Source: Pedobacter borealis DSM 19626 (GTDB lineage: Bacteria; Bacteroidota; Bacteroidia; Sphingobacteriales; Sphingobacteriaceae). Taken from it: DNA of 64,000 bases. Each line of letters begins with the position of its first letter. Positions within the stretch are counted from its first letter, which is position 1. Positions 46,105 through 54,306 of this stretch are shown piece by piece. The translations under genes were made by a program, and so were the position numbers. The notes under the pieces are model-generated. The model had not been told where the DNA came from. It saw only the letters and a list, made by a program, of their open reading frames with translations, and did not search any database. The stretch lies in assembly GCF_000708285.2 (NCBI RefSeq), contig NZ_JAUG01000013.1, positions 1-64,000 on the forward strand, in the 5' to 3' direction.

Positions 46105-47034
46105 TTAATTTTCGCTAAGTGAAACTTTTTCAATTACCAACTGTTGTAATAGGTTTGTAGGTGCTGATGCATCGAGCCAAATAACCTCAACATTGTCCTT
46201 TTCCATTTTCCTGAAAAAGGTGTTTTGCCGTTTTGCATATTGGCAAATGGCGATGCCAAGTTTTAGTTTCAGTTCATCAAATGTGAATAAGCCATCCAGG
46301 TAATTAACAATGAATTTATATTCCAACCCATAGAAAACCAACATTTCTTTACTAATACCTTCTTTAAGCAACTGTACTACTTCCTCAATTAAGCCTGCTT
46401 CAAATCTTTCGTTCAGTCTCACTAGAATTTTAGCTCTGGTTACTTCTACTTCATTCTTCAATCCAAAAATAATGGGTTTGAGCACTGGTCTATCGACAAC
46501 TTCTAGCTGATTGTATTGGAGGTAATGGGATATTTCCAGTGCCCTGATCAACCTCTTTTTTGAGGATAAGTCAACATGATCAATATTCAGGCTTTTATCA
46601 TTTTGCAATTTTGAAATTAATGCTTCTTTTGATAATAAATTTAATTGATCTCTTAATTGTTGATTTACGGGAATTGCGGTAAAAGTTTGGTTTTGCAAAA
46701 GGCTATGGATGTACATTCCTGTTCCGCCACAGAGAATGGGAATTTTGTCTTTTCCTGTTATAGATTCAAAGGCCTTGTAGAAGTCGTTTTTAAAGGCATC
46801 TACATGATAACGTTCTCCCGGTTCTAAAATATCAATGAGGTGGTGAGGAATTGTATTCTTATTAATCCGATATTCCTGTAAATCCTTCCCGGTACCAATA
46901 TCCATTCGTTTAAATACCTGACGGCTATCGGCGCTAATAATTTCGCCATTTAACGCATCAGCAACACTTACAGCAAGTTTCGTTTTGCCCGATGCCGTTG
47001 CACCCAAAATGATGATGAGATTATGCTGGTCCAT
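46105..47034 (-). CDS. miaA: tRNA dimethylallyltransferase
   Basis: Adds dimethylallyl to A37 of tRNAs reading UNN codons. 309 residues. P-loop GATASGKTKLAV (11-22), the motif ISADSRQVFKRMDIGTGK and DILEPGERYHVDAF are conserved. Overlaps by one base with the upstream GNAT-like gene, so they are translationally coupled. Confidence 0.95.
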   Translation of the reverse strand: MDQHNLIIILGATASGKTKLAVSVADALNGEIISADSRQVFKRMDIGTGKDLQEYRINKNTIPHHLIDILEPGERYHVDAFKNDFYKAFESITGKDKIPILCGGTGMYIHSLLQNQTFTAIPVNQQLRDQLNLLSKEALISKLQNDKSLNIDHVDLSSKKRLIRALEISHYLQYNQLEVVDRPVLKPIIFGLKNEVEVTRAKILVRLNERFEAGLIEEVVQLLKEGISKEMLVFYGLEYKFIVNYLDGLFTFDELKLKLGIAICQYAKRQNTFFRKMEKDNVEVIWLDASAPTNLLQQLVIEKVSLSEN

Positions 47035-47816
47035 TAAAATTTGAGGATAAACTTTAAACTTCCTGTATTAAACACTTCCTGCGCCAAAACCTGATGGCTC
47101 TTTTTAAGCTGACGATTTAGATTTTTATCAAGAACATAAGTCTGCGGCTCCAACGTTGCCGTTTGCTTAAAACCCAATTTAATATAGGCTTCTCCTGCTG
47201 ACCAATCATGATCTGCATAAGTCATCAGGTCATTAGGTTTATACGTTTCAGCGAAAAAAGCAATCAACTTGCTAAGCCCTCCGGTAATAGAATAGCCAGC
47301 TTTAACGGCAAACCTGATCAATTCTGCTGATTTATAATTTTCGGTATGGTTCATTTTACGTAGTGCCGAAAAAGTAGCAACCGCTACAAGCGCTTCTTTT
47401 TCGAATAAACCAATTTTATAACGGCTGCTTACTGAGCCCTGCAAGTGATTTTCAATTAAAAATGAATCGGCAACAGGTTTAGTAATTTTGAATACTTTGG
47501 TTTTTCTACCGTGAATACGGATATTTTTACCCAGCAAAGATTTTATTCTCGCTAAAACCTGATCTGGTCTTGATTGCCACAGATCTTCCCAAAGATGAAT
47601 GAGTTTAATGCCTTCCTGACGATATTTTTCCTGCAGCCCAATGAGGTGTTGTGGGGTAAATTTATTGTTTAAACTTACCAGATGAATGATCAATTGAGGA
47701 TCAGTCCGTAATAATCGAAATTCATGTTCTAAAAAAAGAAGGCACCCAATTTTGTTATTAGCAAGTGCTAAGCTTAATTGATGATGCCAGTTAACGTCAG
47801 AAGTTAAATTATTCAA
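47034..47816 (-). CDS. GNAT-like protein related to phage Mom/homing-endonuclease-associated proteins
   Basis: 260 residues of unassigned function. The C-terminal part (about 120-235) reads as a GNAT-type fold: SSRYKIGLFEKEALVAVATF, AELIRFAVKAGYSITGGLSKL, LMTYADHDWSAGEAYIKLGF. I recall very similar arrangements in large phage genomes, often after a small nuclease-like domain; the N-terminal part here, with IKLIHLWEDLWQSRPDQVLAR, resembles that Vsr-like segment. The start appears to be TTG 47816. It overlaps miaA by one base, an unusual pairing. Could act on nucleic acid; the exact reaction is unknown. Confidence 0.55.
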   Translation of the reverse strand: MNNLTSDVNWHHQLSLALANNKIGCLLFLEHEFRLLRTDPQLIIHLVSLNNKFTPQHLIGLQEKYRQEGIKLIHLWEDLWQSRPDQVLARIKSLLGKNIRIHGRKTKVFKITKPVADSFLIENHLQGSVSSRYKIGLFEKEALVAVATFSALRKMNHTENYKSAELIRFAVKAGYSITGGLSKLIAFFAETYKPNDLMTYADHDWSAGEAYIKLGFKQTATLEPQTYVLDKNLNRQLKKSHQVLAQEVFNTGSLKFILKF

Positions 47817-47869
47817 TCAGTAGAAGGTTTTTAGAAAAATTATCTGCTGCAAATTTAACCATCAGATTG

Positions 47870-48232
47870 TTAAATCCACTCTTTTTCTTTAAAGTTAGTA
47901 TGGATAATTTCTACCAGCGTTTCTACTTCTTTTAATTTAGAATCATCAAGTGCTGAAATTTTAAAACCCGCTTTGTTTTTACCAAAATCGCTTAAATTAT
48001 GATTTGTAGTAGAAAATTCATCTGTATTGATTTTAACTTCTACAGCATTCCCATTAATATAAACACCTGTAAAAAATCGTTCGGTCACTTTTTCACCGTT
48101 TAATTCAATGTTTTTTTCACTATAAAGATCATACCCGTTTTCCGAATTTTCGTGTACCGTATATCCGCGGGTGGCATAGGGCTGTATTCCGGCTCTAATG
48201 GTCTGGAAAATTTCAACAAGATCAGTTTTCAT
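47870..48232 (-). CDS. Uncharacterised acidic protein
   Basis: 120 residues, not recognised. No signal peptide or membrane segment; mixed alpha/beta with an acidic C-terminus (ALDDSKLKEVETLVEIIHTNFKE). Upstream of the GNAT-like gene by 53 bp on the same strand, so possibly the first gene of the miaA operon. Confidence 0.6.
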   Translation of the reverse strand: MKTDLVEIFQTIRAGIQPYATRGYTVHENSENGYDLYSEKNIELNGEKVTERFFTGVYINGNAVEVKINTDEFSTTNHNLSDFGKNKAGFKISALDDSKLKEVETLVEIIHTNFKEKEWI

Positions 48233-48284
48233 AATTGTATTTGATTTTAGAATTAAACACCATAGTACAATTATTGTTTAGTTT

Positions 48285-49379
48285 TTATTCTTTAAGCCAC
48301 CAGTTTTCAGTCGGTAAATATTCATTTAAAACTATTGTTTCACCCAATTTTGGAGTAACCAAAGGAAGCTGCTTTGCTGCTGCAGCTAAAACCACTCTTT
48401 TAATAGGCTCGTTCCAGGGGTGCATGGCTAAGCTAAATTTGCCCCAATGCACAGGCATTAAAACTTTTGCTTTTAAATCGATAGCGGCCTGTACTGTTTC
48501 TTCAGGAAACATATGGATGTACGGCCAATAATCATTGTACTGTCCACATTCGAGCAAGGCTAAATCGAAAGGGCCAAACTCTTTACCTATTTTGGCGAAG
48601 TGTGCATCATAGCCAGAATCGCCTCCCAAAAATAATTGGTAGTTTTCAGTTTTCAATACAAAGGCCGACCAAAGGGTTTGATTTCTTTTAAATTTTCTTC
48701 CGGTAAAATGCCTTGCCGGAACCGCTGTTAACTTCAGGCTACTAAATAATGTTAACGATTCGTTCCAGCACAATTCATTGATCTTATCAGCTTTAATTCC
48801 CCATTTTTCTAAGTGTTCTCCTACTCCCAACGAAGTAACTATGGTTTTAACTTGTGGTGCAATTTTTAAAATACTATTGTAATCGAGGTGATCGTAATGA
48901 TCGTGTGTAATGAGCAGAATATCAACATTCTTAAATTCTTCCGCTTTCACAACATCTGTACCTAAAAAAGCCTTACTCCCAATAAATGAAAATGGAGATG
49001 GGGTTTTACTAAAAACTGGATCAACCAGAATTCTTAAACCCTCTACTTTGATGAGGTAAGATGAATGTCCAAACCATATAATTTCAGGAGCAACGCTTTT
49101 AGGACTTCCGTTTAAGTTAGGTGTAATAAAATGAAGCGCTTTATTTGGAGCTTTATTGGGATGTTTTTCGAAAAGAAATGCATTTAAAATCTTAAAAAAG
49201 CTTACGCCTTCGGGTTGCATTAATGTTATCGACTGATTTTGCAATGCACCATCACGATAGTTATCCAAATGGTGGATTTTTTCCAATCGTAATCCCTTGG
49301 GTAAACGGCCAAAAACAGGAAGGTTCGTTATAATGAAGAACGCGGTTAAGATAAAAAGTAAAATGTATACAGCTATCAT
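48285..49379 (-). CDS. Metallo-beta-lactamase-fold hydrolase (UlaG/NAPE-PLD-like)
   Basis: 364 residues. One N-terminal membrane segment (about 1-22), then the MBL domain with LITHDHYDHLDY (the HxHxDH zinc motif), an FLGGDSGYDAHFAKIG segment and the final MPVHWGKFSLAMHPWNEP. Members hydrolyse lactone, phosphodiester or lipid substrates; the NAPE-PLD-like subgroup fits the WFGHSSYLI start of the domain. Substrate unknown. Confidence 0.88.
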   Translation of the reverse strand: MIAVYILLFILTAFFIITNLPVFGRLPKGLRLEKIHHLDNYRDGALQNQSITLMQPEGVSFFKILNAFLFEKHPNKAPNKALHFITPNLNGSPKSVAPEIIWFGHSSYLIKVEGLRILVDPVFSKTPSPFSFIGSKAFLGTDVVKAEEFKNVDILLITHDHYDHLDYNSILKIAPQVKTIVTSLGVGEHLEKWGIKADKINELCWNESLTLFSSLKLTAVPARHFTGRKFKRNQTLWSAFVLKTENYQLFLGGDSGYDAHFAKIGKEFGPFDLALLECGQYNDYWPYIHMFPEETVQAAIDLKAKVLMPVHWGKFSLAMHPWNEPIKRVVLAAAAKQLPLVTPKLGETIVLNEYLPTENWWLKE

Positions 49380-49566
49380 TTTTTAAAATTAATAAAACCA
49401 AAGTAGGAATATGATTTTAAAAAAGAAGCCTGAGTGAGTTATATGACGTATGGATTACTTCTTAAGCGTTTAAATAGCAATGCCTCAACTTATTGAGGTA
49501 TTGCTGTAAAAGCTTTAAAATAATTAGAATAATGTACTACCTTATTTATAACAAGCGTAAATTTTA

Positions 49567-49574
49567 TACCTTTG
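49567..49574 (+). promoter_or_regulatory. Bacteroidota -7 promoter box (TACCTTTG)
   Basis: TAnnTTTG match. Expected start near 49580, exactly where the structured segment begins. Confidence 0.5.
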
Positions 49575-49579
49575 AATAA

Positions 49580-49673
49580 GGGTTAAACATATAGCTTAGA
49601 TAACTTTTGTGCCTGCTTGCAGGAAAATAACCCAATTTGGCGGGAAGTGGTACGAACACTTCTCGTCTTTTTT
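49580..49673 (+). ncRNA. Possible small structured RNA or attenuated leader
   Basis: From the predicted start, GGGTTA (49580-49585) pairs with TAACCC (49628-49633), enclosing a small hairpin CCTG-CTTG-CAGG (49612-49623). Right after comes a terminator: CGGGAAGTG (49641-49649) with CACTTCTCG (49657-49665) and a T-run. The layout promoter-structure-terminator in about 94 nt fits a small RNA or an attenuator ahead of lacI. I do not recognise a known RNA family. Confidence 0.4.
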
Positions 49674-49879
49674 GTTTAAATACCCCTCCAAATTAAGGGG
49701 CACTATTGTTAATCGTTGGGATGTAATTTATAACTGTATATCAATTTTGTTTTTTAAGGGACTAAAATTGCTTTCTATTTATAATTTTTCTATTATTATT
49801 TTCCAGAACGTATGGTCTTTAGCTTTTCCGAAAGTATTGATATTTATATAGCAGAGGAAAGAAATGAGAAAAAAAAACA

Positions 49880-49892
49880 GCGCAAACGTTTG
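49880..49892. promoter_or_regulatory. LacI-type operator upstream of lacI
   Basis: AGCGCAAACGTTTG with the perfect palindrome CAAACGTTTG (49883-49892), 55 bp before the regulator's ATG. The half-site CAAACG with a central CG is the standard LacI/PurR-family operator. Confidence 0.75.
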
Positions 49893-49946
49893 ATTAATTT
49901 TGTATTATTACATATTGAAGAAATTTAATGTAGTTTAGCACTCAGA

Positions 49947-50963
49947 ATGCAGTCGAAACCAACAACCATCAAAGAAATAGCCAGAATCTTAAACATTTCT
50001 CCATCCAGTGTTTCCAGGGGATTGCACGATCATCCGAGCATTGGAGCGGTAACCAGAGAGAAAATTAAGCAGTTGGCAAAGTCTCTAAACTATGAGCCTA
50101 ATAATGCGGCAATTCTTTTTCAAAAAGGAAAAACATATACTATTGGCGTAATTTTACCTGAACTATCTGAACACTTTTTCTCTATTGCTATTTCTGCAAT
50201 TGAAGATGAAGCCATTAAGAAAAACTATACGGTTATTTTTGCGCAGTCGCACGATAATTATGATCAGGAAGTAAAGCTCGTTGAAAAAATGAAAAATCAA
50301 CGGGTAGATGGTTTATTGGTATCCATCAGTAAAGACACTTCAAAATTTGATCATTTCGAAAAACTCAATTCATTCAATATACCTGTCGTATTTTTTGACC
50401 GGATACCTCCTTTTAAAAACGTGCATTATGTGGCGTGTAGCTTAGAAAGTGCAACAATTAAAGCAGTGAACTATCTTTTGAAAAAAGGACATAGAAGTAT
50501 TGGAATGATTAATGGCCCAAGTACCTTGTACGCAAGCGAGGAACGTAAAGATGGCTATATGCAGGCGATTACTTTTAACCGCTTAAAATTTGATCCATCG
50601 TTGGTTGTGAACTGTGATTTAACTGAGGAAGGTACCATCGATGCTGCCAATCAATTTTTGAATCATAAGCGTAAACCTACAGCAATTGTGGCCTTTAACG
50701 ATTATGTAGCACTTTTCCTGATTAAATATTTCAAAAAACTGAATGTAATTAATGATTTCGACATAGTGAGTTATGCAAATCTGCCTATTATCAGCTACCT
50801 GGATAATTCGCCGGTAGCTTCAGTTGAGCAATACCCCTATTTACAAGGACAAAAAGCAGCTAATATTCTGTTAGATCTTATTCATAGCCCTAATTCTGAG
50901 AACCAAGCTTACTACAACACCATTGTAGAGTCTGATTTGATTGTAAACGAGGTAAAAGAATAA
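49947..50963 (+). CDS. LacI-family transcriptional regulator
   Basis: 338 residues: N-terminal helix-turn-helix (about 6-26, TIKEIARILNISPSSVSRGLHD), hinge helix (NYEPNNAAILFQKG), then a periplasmic-binding-like effector domain. Operator copies flank the gene at 49880 and 50965, so it probably represses its own expression, possibly by looping between them. The regulated catabolic genes are not adjacent, and the effector is unknown. Confidence 0.9.
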   Translation: MQSKPTTIKEIARILNISPSSVSRGLHDHPSIGAVTREKIKQLAKSLNYEPNNAAILFQKGKTYTIGVILPELSEHFFSIAISAIEDEAIKKNYTVIFAQSHDNYDQEVKLVEKMKNQRVDGLLVSISKDTSKFDHFEKLNSFNIPVVFFDRIPPFKNVHYVACSLESATIKAVNYLLKKGHRSIGMINGPSTLYASEERKDGYMQAITFNRLKFDPSLVVNCDLTEEGTIDAANQFLNHKRKPTAIVAFNDYVALFLIKYFKKLNVINDFDIVSYANLPIISYLDNSPVASVEQYPYLQGQKAANILLDLIHSPNSENQAYYNTIVESDLIVNEVKE

Positions 50964-50964
50964 A

Positions 50965-50978
50965 CAAACGTTTGCGCT
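50965..50978. promoter_or_regulatory. Second LacI-type operator, downstream of lacI
   Basis: CAAACGTTTGCGCT, the exact inverse of the 14-bp site at 49879-49892, two bases after the lacI stop. It stands between the convergent ends of lacI and the AraC gene, so it is unlikely to be a promoter site for either. Confidence 0.7.
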
Positions 50979-50984
50979 AAATTT

Positions 50985-51965
50985 CTAGCTTTTGTTTAAA
51001 CTTCCAGGTAAAACATGAAACTGTTTTTTAAAAGCAGTGATAAAATGTTGTGCATTTTTATAACCTACAAGGAAGGCAACTTCATTCACCGTTTTCTTTT
51101 CCTTGGATAGAAAATAGTGCGCTTTTTCCATCCTGATTTTATATAAATAGCCAAACACTGTATGTCCGGTAAGTTCTTTAAACCCTCTTTTAAGTTTATA
51201 GTCATTAATCCCAGCCTTACGCGAAAGTTCCATTAATGAATTAGGCCTTTGCAGATCATGCTCTACCAATTGTTTGGCCAACAGAATCTTTTCTATATCT
51301 TCCTTTTTTAAAACGTGTGTTTGTTTCTCTGGTTTTTGATTAAAATAAGCAATAATCAACTCAAAGATCCTGGCTTCAAGGAACAGACGTTTTACCCTAC
51401 CCTCGTGTTTAGGATAAATTATCTGCTGCAATATCAACCCGATTTCCGGACTGATCGACTTTTGGGTTCCGGTTTTAAGATCGTTACCAAGTTCTCCTCC
51501 TGTTACCTGCTTAAAATAATCTTCTGTGAGCTGTATATAAAGGTATCTGGTTTTCTCTGTGATATTAAATTTGATCGAATTAATGCTGCCTGCATTAAAA
51601 TCCTGCTCGTTTTTAGCCAATGATAATAAATTATCGTGCTGATGATTAAAATAATAGTTAATCGTACCGCTCAGACAAAATAAAAAGCCAATATGTTGCT
51701 GAGAAGATTCAAAGCAAAAATTCTCTTCCTGATTCGGATGGATCTCAATAATGCCAATGTGGATCCCCCTAAACCACATTTCCTTTATTTGGTACTTTAC
51801 ATCGTTCTCATCTAATGTTATAACTGCCTCATCTATGTCGTTTATGCTTTCAAAATTATCAGGATAGGCGTTCTTGTAAATTATATTTCCTTTAGGATAG
51901 CTTGAGAGTTTAATTGTCATCTGTATAAAAGTTATTAATTTATTGCTCATTGTTTTCAATGGCAT
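50985..51965 (-). CDS. AraC-family transcriptional regulator
   Basis: 326 residues. The C-terminal two-HTH AraC domain (about 225-325) contains SLMELSRKAGINDYKLKRGFKELTG and the second helix-turn-helix VNEVAFLVGYKNAQHFITAFKKQF. The N-terminal half is a cupin-like ligand domain. It is divergent from a heme-type TonB receptor, the layout of PchR-like regulators that control iron or heme uptake. A later methionine (MTIKLSSYPKGN, residue 16) may be the true start. Confidence 0.88.
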   Translation of the reverse strand: MPLKTMSNKLITFIQMTIKLSSYPKGNIIYKNAYPDNFESINDIDEAVITLDENDVKYQIKEMWFRGIHIGIIEIHPNQEENFCFESSQQHIGFLFCLSGTINYYFNHQHDNLLSLAKNEQDFNAGSINSIKFNITEKTRYLYIQLTEDYFKQVTGGELGNDLKTGTQKSISPEIGLILQQIIYPKHEGRVKRLFLEARIFELIIAYFNQKPEKQTHVLKKEDIEKILLAKQLVEHDLQRPNSLMELSRKAGINDYKLKRGFKELTGHTVFGYLYKIRMEKAHYFLSKEKKTVNEVAFLVGYKNAQHFITAFKKQFHVLPGSLNKS

Positions 51966-52022
51966 TTTTCACTTGCATTTATTTTCTCAATGGTGTTCAA
52001 GAGAACGCTTCGCTTAGTTAAT

Positions 52023-52048
52023 GAGCTTGCAAAAGCTCGTTTTTTTTT
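52023..52048 (+). terminator. Strong terminator in the divergent araC/TonB gap
   Basis: GAGCTT (52023-52028) and AAGCTC (52033-52038) with a GCAA loop, then a run of nine T. It lies in the + orientation upstream of the TonB receptor gene, where a terminator is not needed unless a short + strand transcript starts nearby. Confidence 0.7.
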
Positions 52049-52124
52049 AAAAGGTGCTGAAGCGATCATGATATTTCATCCCGTTGTGTGATTTGAAAAA
52101 TCATGATGGCTCCATATTCACTTA

Positions 52125-52161
52125 ATCCGTTTGGCGGTATTAATTATCCGTTTAGCGTTAT
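52125..52161 (+). promoter_or_regulatory. Direct-repeat operator for the AraC regulator
   Basis: ATCCGTTTGGCGGTAT (52125-52140) and ATCCGTTTAGCGTTAT (52146-52161) match at 14 of 16 positions and are spaced 21 bp apart, two helical turns. This is the usual geometry for an AraC-family dimer, 57 bp before the receptor start. Confidence 0.6.
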
Positions 52162-52217
52162 CTGTTTTTTCTGATTATCTACAAATTTGCACAATTATTT
52201 ATAATTAGTCTAAATAA

Positions 52218-54281
52218 ATGAAGATATATTTATCAATTGCTTTATCACTTTGTGGATTTGTTACTGTGGCTCAAGAAATTAAAGTTGATACTACAAAGGC
52301 AAATGATTTAAAAGATGTGGTGGTTACAGGGCAATACGGGCCGCAAACTTTAAGAAATTCGGTATACAATGTCAGGACCATCACTGCCGAGCAGATAAAA
52401 CTTAGAGCTGCCACCAATGTGCAACAGATTTTAAATACAGAGTTGGGTTTCCGTTTTAGCAACGATTTAACTTTAGGTACAACAGATGTTTCTTTAATGG
52501 GAATGACTGGCCGGAATATTAAAATTTTATTGGATGGTGTACCGATGGTAGACCGATCTGATGCCCGCGAAAGTTTAAACCAAATCGACATTAACACCAT
52601 TGAAAGGATAGAAATTGTTGAAGGCCCGATGTCTGTGGTGTATGGTACTGATGCTTTGGCTGGTGTAATTAATATTATAACCAAAACCGCCGGGAAATCG
52701 CTTTTGAATTTATCGGCAAGGGTACAGGAAGAAACGGCCGGAAATGAATATGAATTTTTATCAGAAAAGGGAAACCATATCCAAAATATCAGTGCCAACT
52801 GGAAGAATAAGGGTTGGAGTGTACTTGCGGGTTTTACCCATAATGATTTTGGAGGATGGAACTTAGCCAGTAAAACAGCCACTATAGCTGAAGTTAATAC
52901 TGTTCCTAACCGTTGGAAACCTAAAGAACAGTTTTTGGGTAATGCAAAAATGGGCTATCGCAATAATAATTTTAGTATCTGGTACCGTTTTGATGGATTA
53001 AAGGAAGATATTTTTGTACGCAACGGACTAAATCCAAACAATTATAAGGGAATATTACAAACTTATACAACACACAGGCATACCCAACAGCTTCAATCGG
53101 AGTATAAATTTAGCAGTAAATTACAACTATCTGCTATCGCAGGCTTTACAAAACTTGATCGGGCCACGAGAACGGTTATTCATGATTTTAGCAATAATAC
53201 AGAAGAACTTTCACCAGGTTTAGGTGAGCAGGATGTGGCTAAATTTAATTCTACCATATTCAGAGCTACAGCAATTTACACCTTAAACAAATCTGTTTCT
53301 TTCCAACCGGGTGTTGAGTATAATAGAGACGCAGCAAGTGGGCAAAGAATTAGCGGATCGCCTGTAATAAACGATTATGCCGCCTTTATTTCTGCTGAAA
53401 TCAGATTTGCAGAGGGCATAAACATTAGACCGGGATTAAGATTCATCAAAAATTCGGTTTATGATGCCCCTCCTGTTATCCCTTCTTTAAATACTAAATT
53501 TGCTTTGACTAAAAATTTGGATCTTCGTTTGGCTTACGCCAGAGGTTTCCGCTCTCCGGCGCTTAGAGAATTGTATTATGATTTTGTAGATGCCAGTCAC
53601 ACCATATTAGGTAATCCCAATTTAAAGGCAGAACAATCGAACAGTTTTAATGGTTCCTTTGCTTGGGCGGGTTTGCAAGAAAGGGATTTTCAATTTCGCT
53701 CTGTCCTATCAGGTTTTTACAATTTGTTTAAAAATCGTATCGAATTTGGTTTTTCTCCTACAAACACATCGATCACTACACCAATCAATGTATCAAAATA
53801 CAAAACAACTGGTGGAACTTTAGAAAATACGTTGATCTTTAAAAATCTTCAGGCTACGCTTGGGCTATCGTATATCGGACGATATAACGATCTGCCGGAA
53901 GACAATGATATAGAGGCTCCGGAATTTGCCTGGGCCACAGAGGTAAACTCGAACATTACCTATACTTTCCCGAAGATAAACGGGGGCATTAGCCTATTTT
54001 ATAAATACACAGGCAGTTTACCTAGTTATCAGCTTGCCACAAACAATATTGCAACATTGGTAAAGATTGGCGATTTCCATACGGCTGATTTAATGCTGAA
54101 CAAAAATCTATTTAAATCTTTAACCATTAATACAGGCATTAAAAACCTATTTAATGTTACGCAGCTCGCCAATAGTTCAGCTAATAGCGGTGGTGCGCAT
54201 AGCACAGGTGGAGCTGCAGTGCCTTATAGTTATGGTCGCTCTTATGTATTAGGACTAAGTTATAACTGGTATAAACTTTAA
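52218..54281 (+). CDS. TonB-dependent receptor, heme/hemoglobin type (HmuR-like)
   Basis: 687-residue outer-membrane receptor. Signal peptide (1-19), plug (about 30-150, DLKDVVVTGQYGPQTLRNSVY), then barrel. The heme-receptor motif pair appears as YARGFRSPALRELYY followed by LGNPNLKAEQSN, the FRAP/NPNL box, with a His between them. It lacks the carboxypeptidase-regulatory domain of the receptor at 8222. Directly followed by the HmuY-like lipoprotein and controlled in all likelihood by the divergent AraC gene, so heme is the expected cargo. Confidence 0.85.
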   Translation: MKIYLSIALSLCGFVTVAQEIKVDTTKANDLKDVVVTGQYGPQTLRNSVYNVRTITAEQIKLRAATNVQQILNTELGFRFSNDLTLGTTDVSLMGMTGRNIKILLDGVPMVDRSDARESLNQIDINTIERIEIVEGPMSVVYGTDALAGVINIITKTAGKSLLNLSARVQEETAGNEYEFLSEKGNHIQNISANWKNKGWSVLAGFTHNDFGGWNLASKTATIAEVNTVPNRWKPKEQFLGNAKMGYRNNNFSIWYRFDGLKEDIFVRNGLNPNNYKGILQTYTTHRHTQQLQSEYKFSSKLQLSAIAGFTKLDRATRTVIHDFSNNTEELSPGLGEQDVAKFNSTIFRATAIYTLNKSVSFQPGVEYNRDAASGQRISGSPVINDYAAFISAEIRFAEGINIRPGLRFIKNSVYDAPPVIPSLNTKFALTKNLDLRLAYARGFRSPALRELYYDFVDASHTILGNPNLKAEQSNSFNGSFAWAGLQERDFQFRSVLSGFYNLFKNRIEFGFSPTNTSITTPINVSKYKTTGGTLENTLIFKNLQATLGLSYIGRYNDLPEDNDIEAPEFAWATEVNSNITYTFPKINGGISLFYKYTGSLPSYQLATNNIATLVKIGDFHTADLMLNKNLFKSLTINTGIKNLFNVTQLANSSANSGGAHSTGGAAVPYSYGRSYVLGLSYNWYKL

Positions 54282-54306
54282 TAAAAAACAATATAATCAC
54301 AATAAT

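Larger units (their letters stand above)
49380..49946. other. 567-bp gap: promoter, possible small RNA, operator
   Basis: Between the MBL gene and lacI. It contains the promoter box at 49567-49574, a possible structured RNA with terminator (49580-49673) and the LacI operator at 49880. A frame at 49609-49851 exists but overlaps the hairpins and shows no protein-like composition. Confidence 0.6.

Noticed and set aside
49580..49673. Signal recognition particle RNA or 6S RNA
   Set aside because: The SRP GGAAG/AGCA core and the long 6S bubble structure are absent.
49609..49851. 80-codon frame in the lacI upstream gap
   Set aside because: It overlaps the terminator hairpin and has no protein-like features or homologue I recognise.
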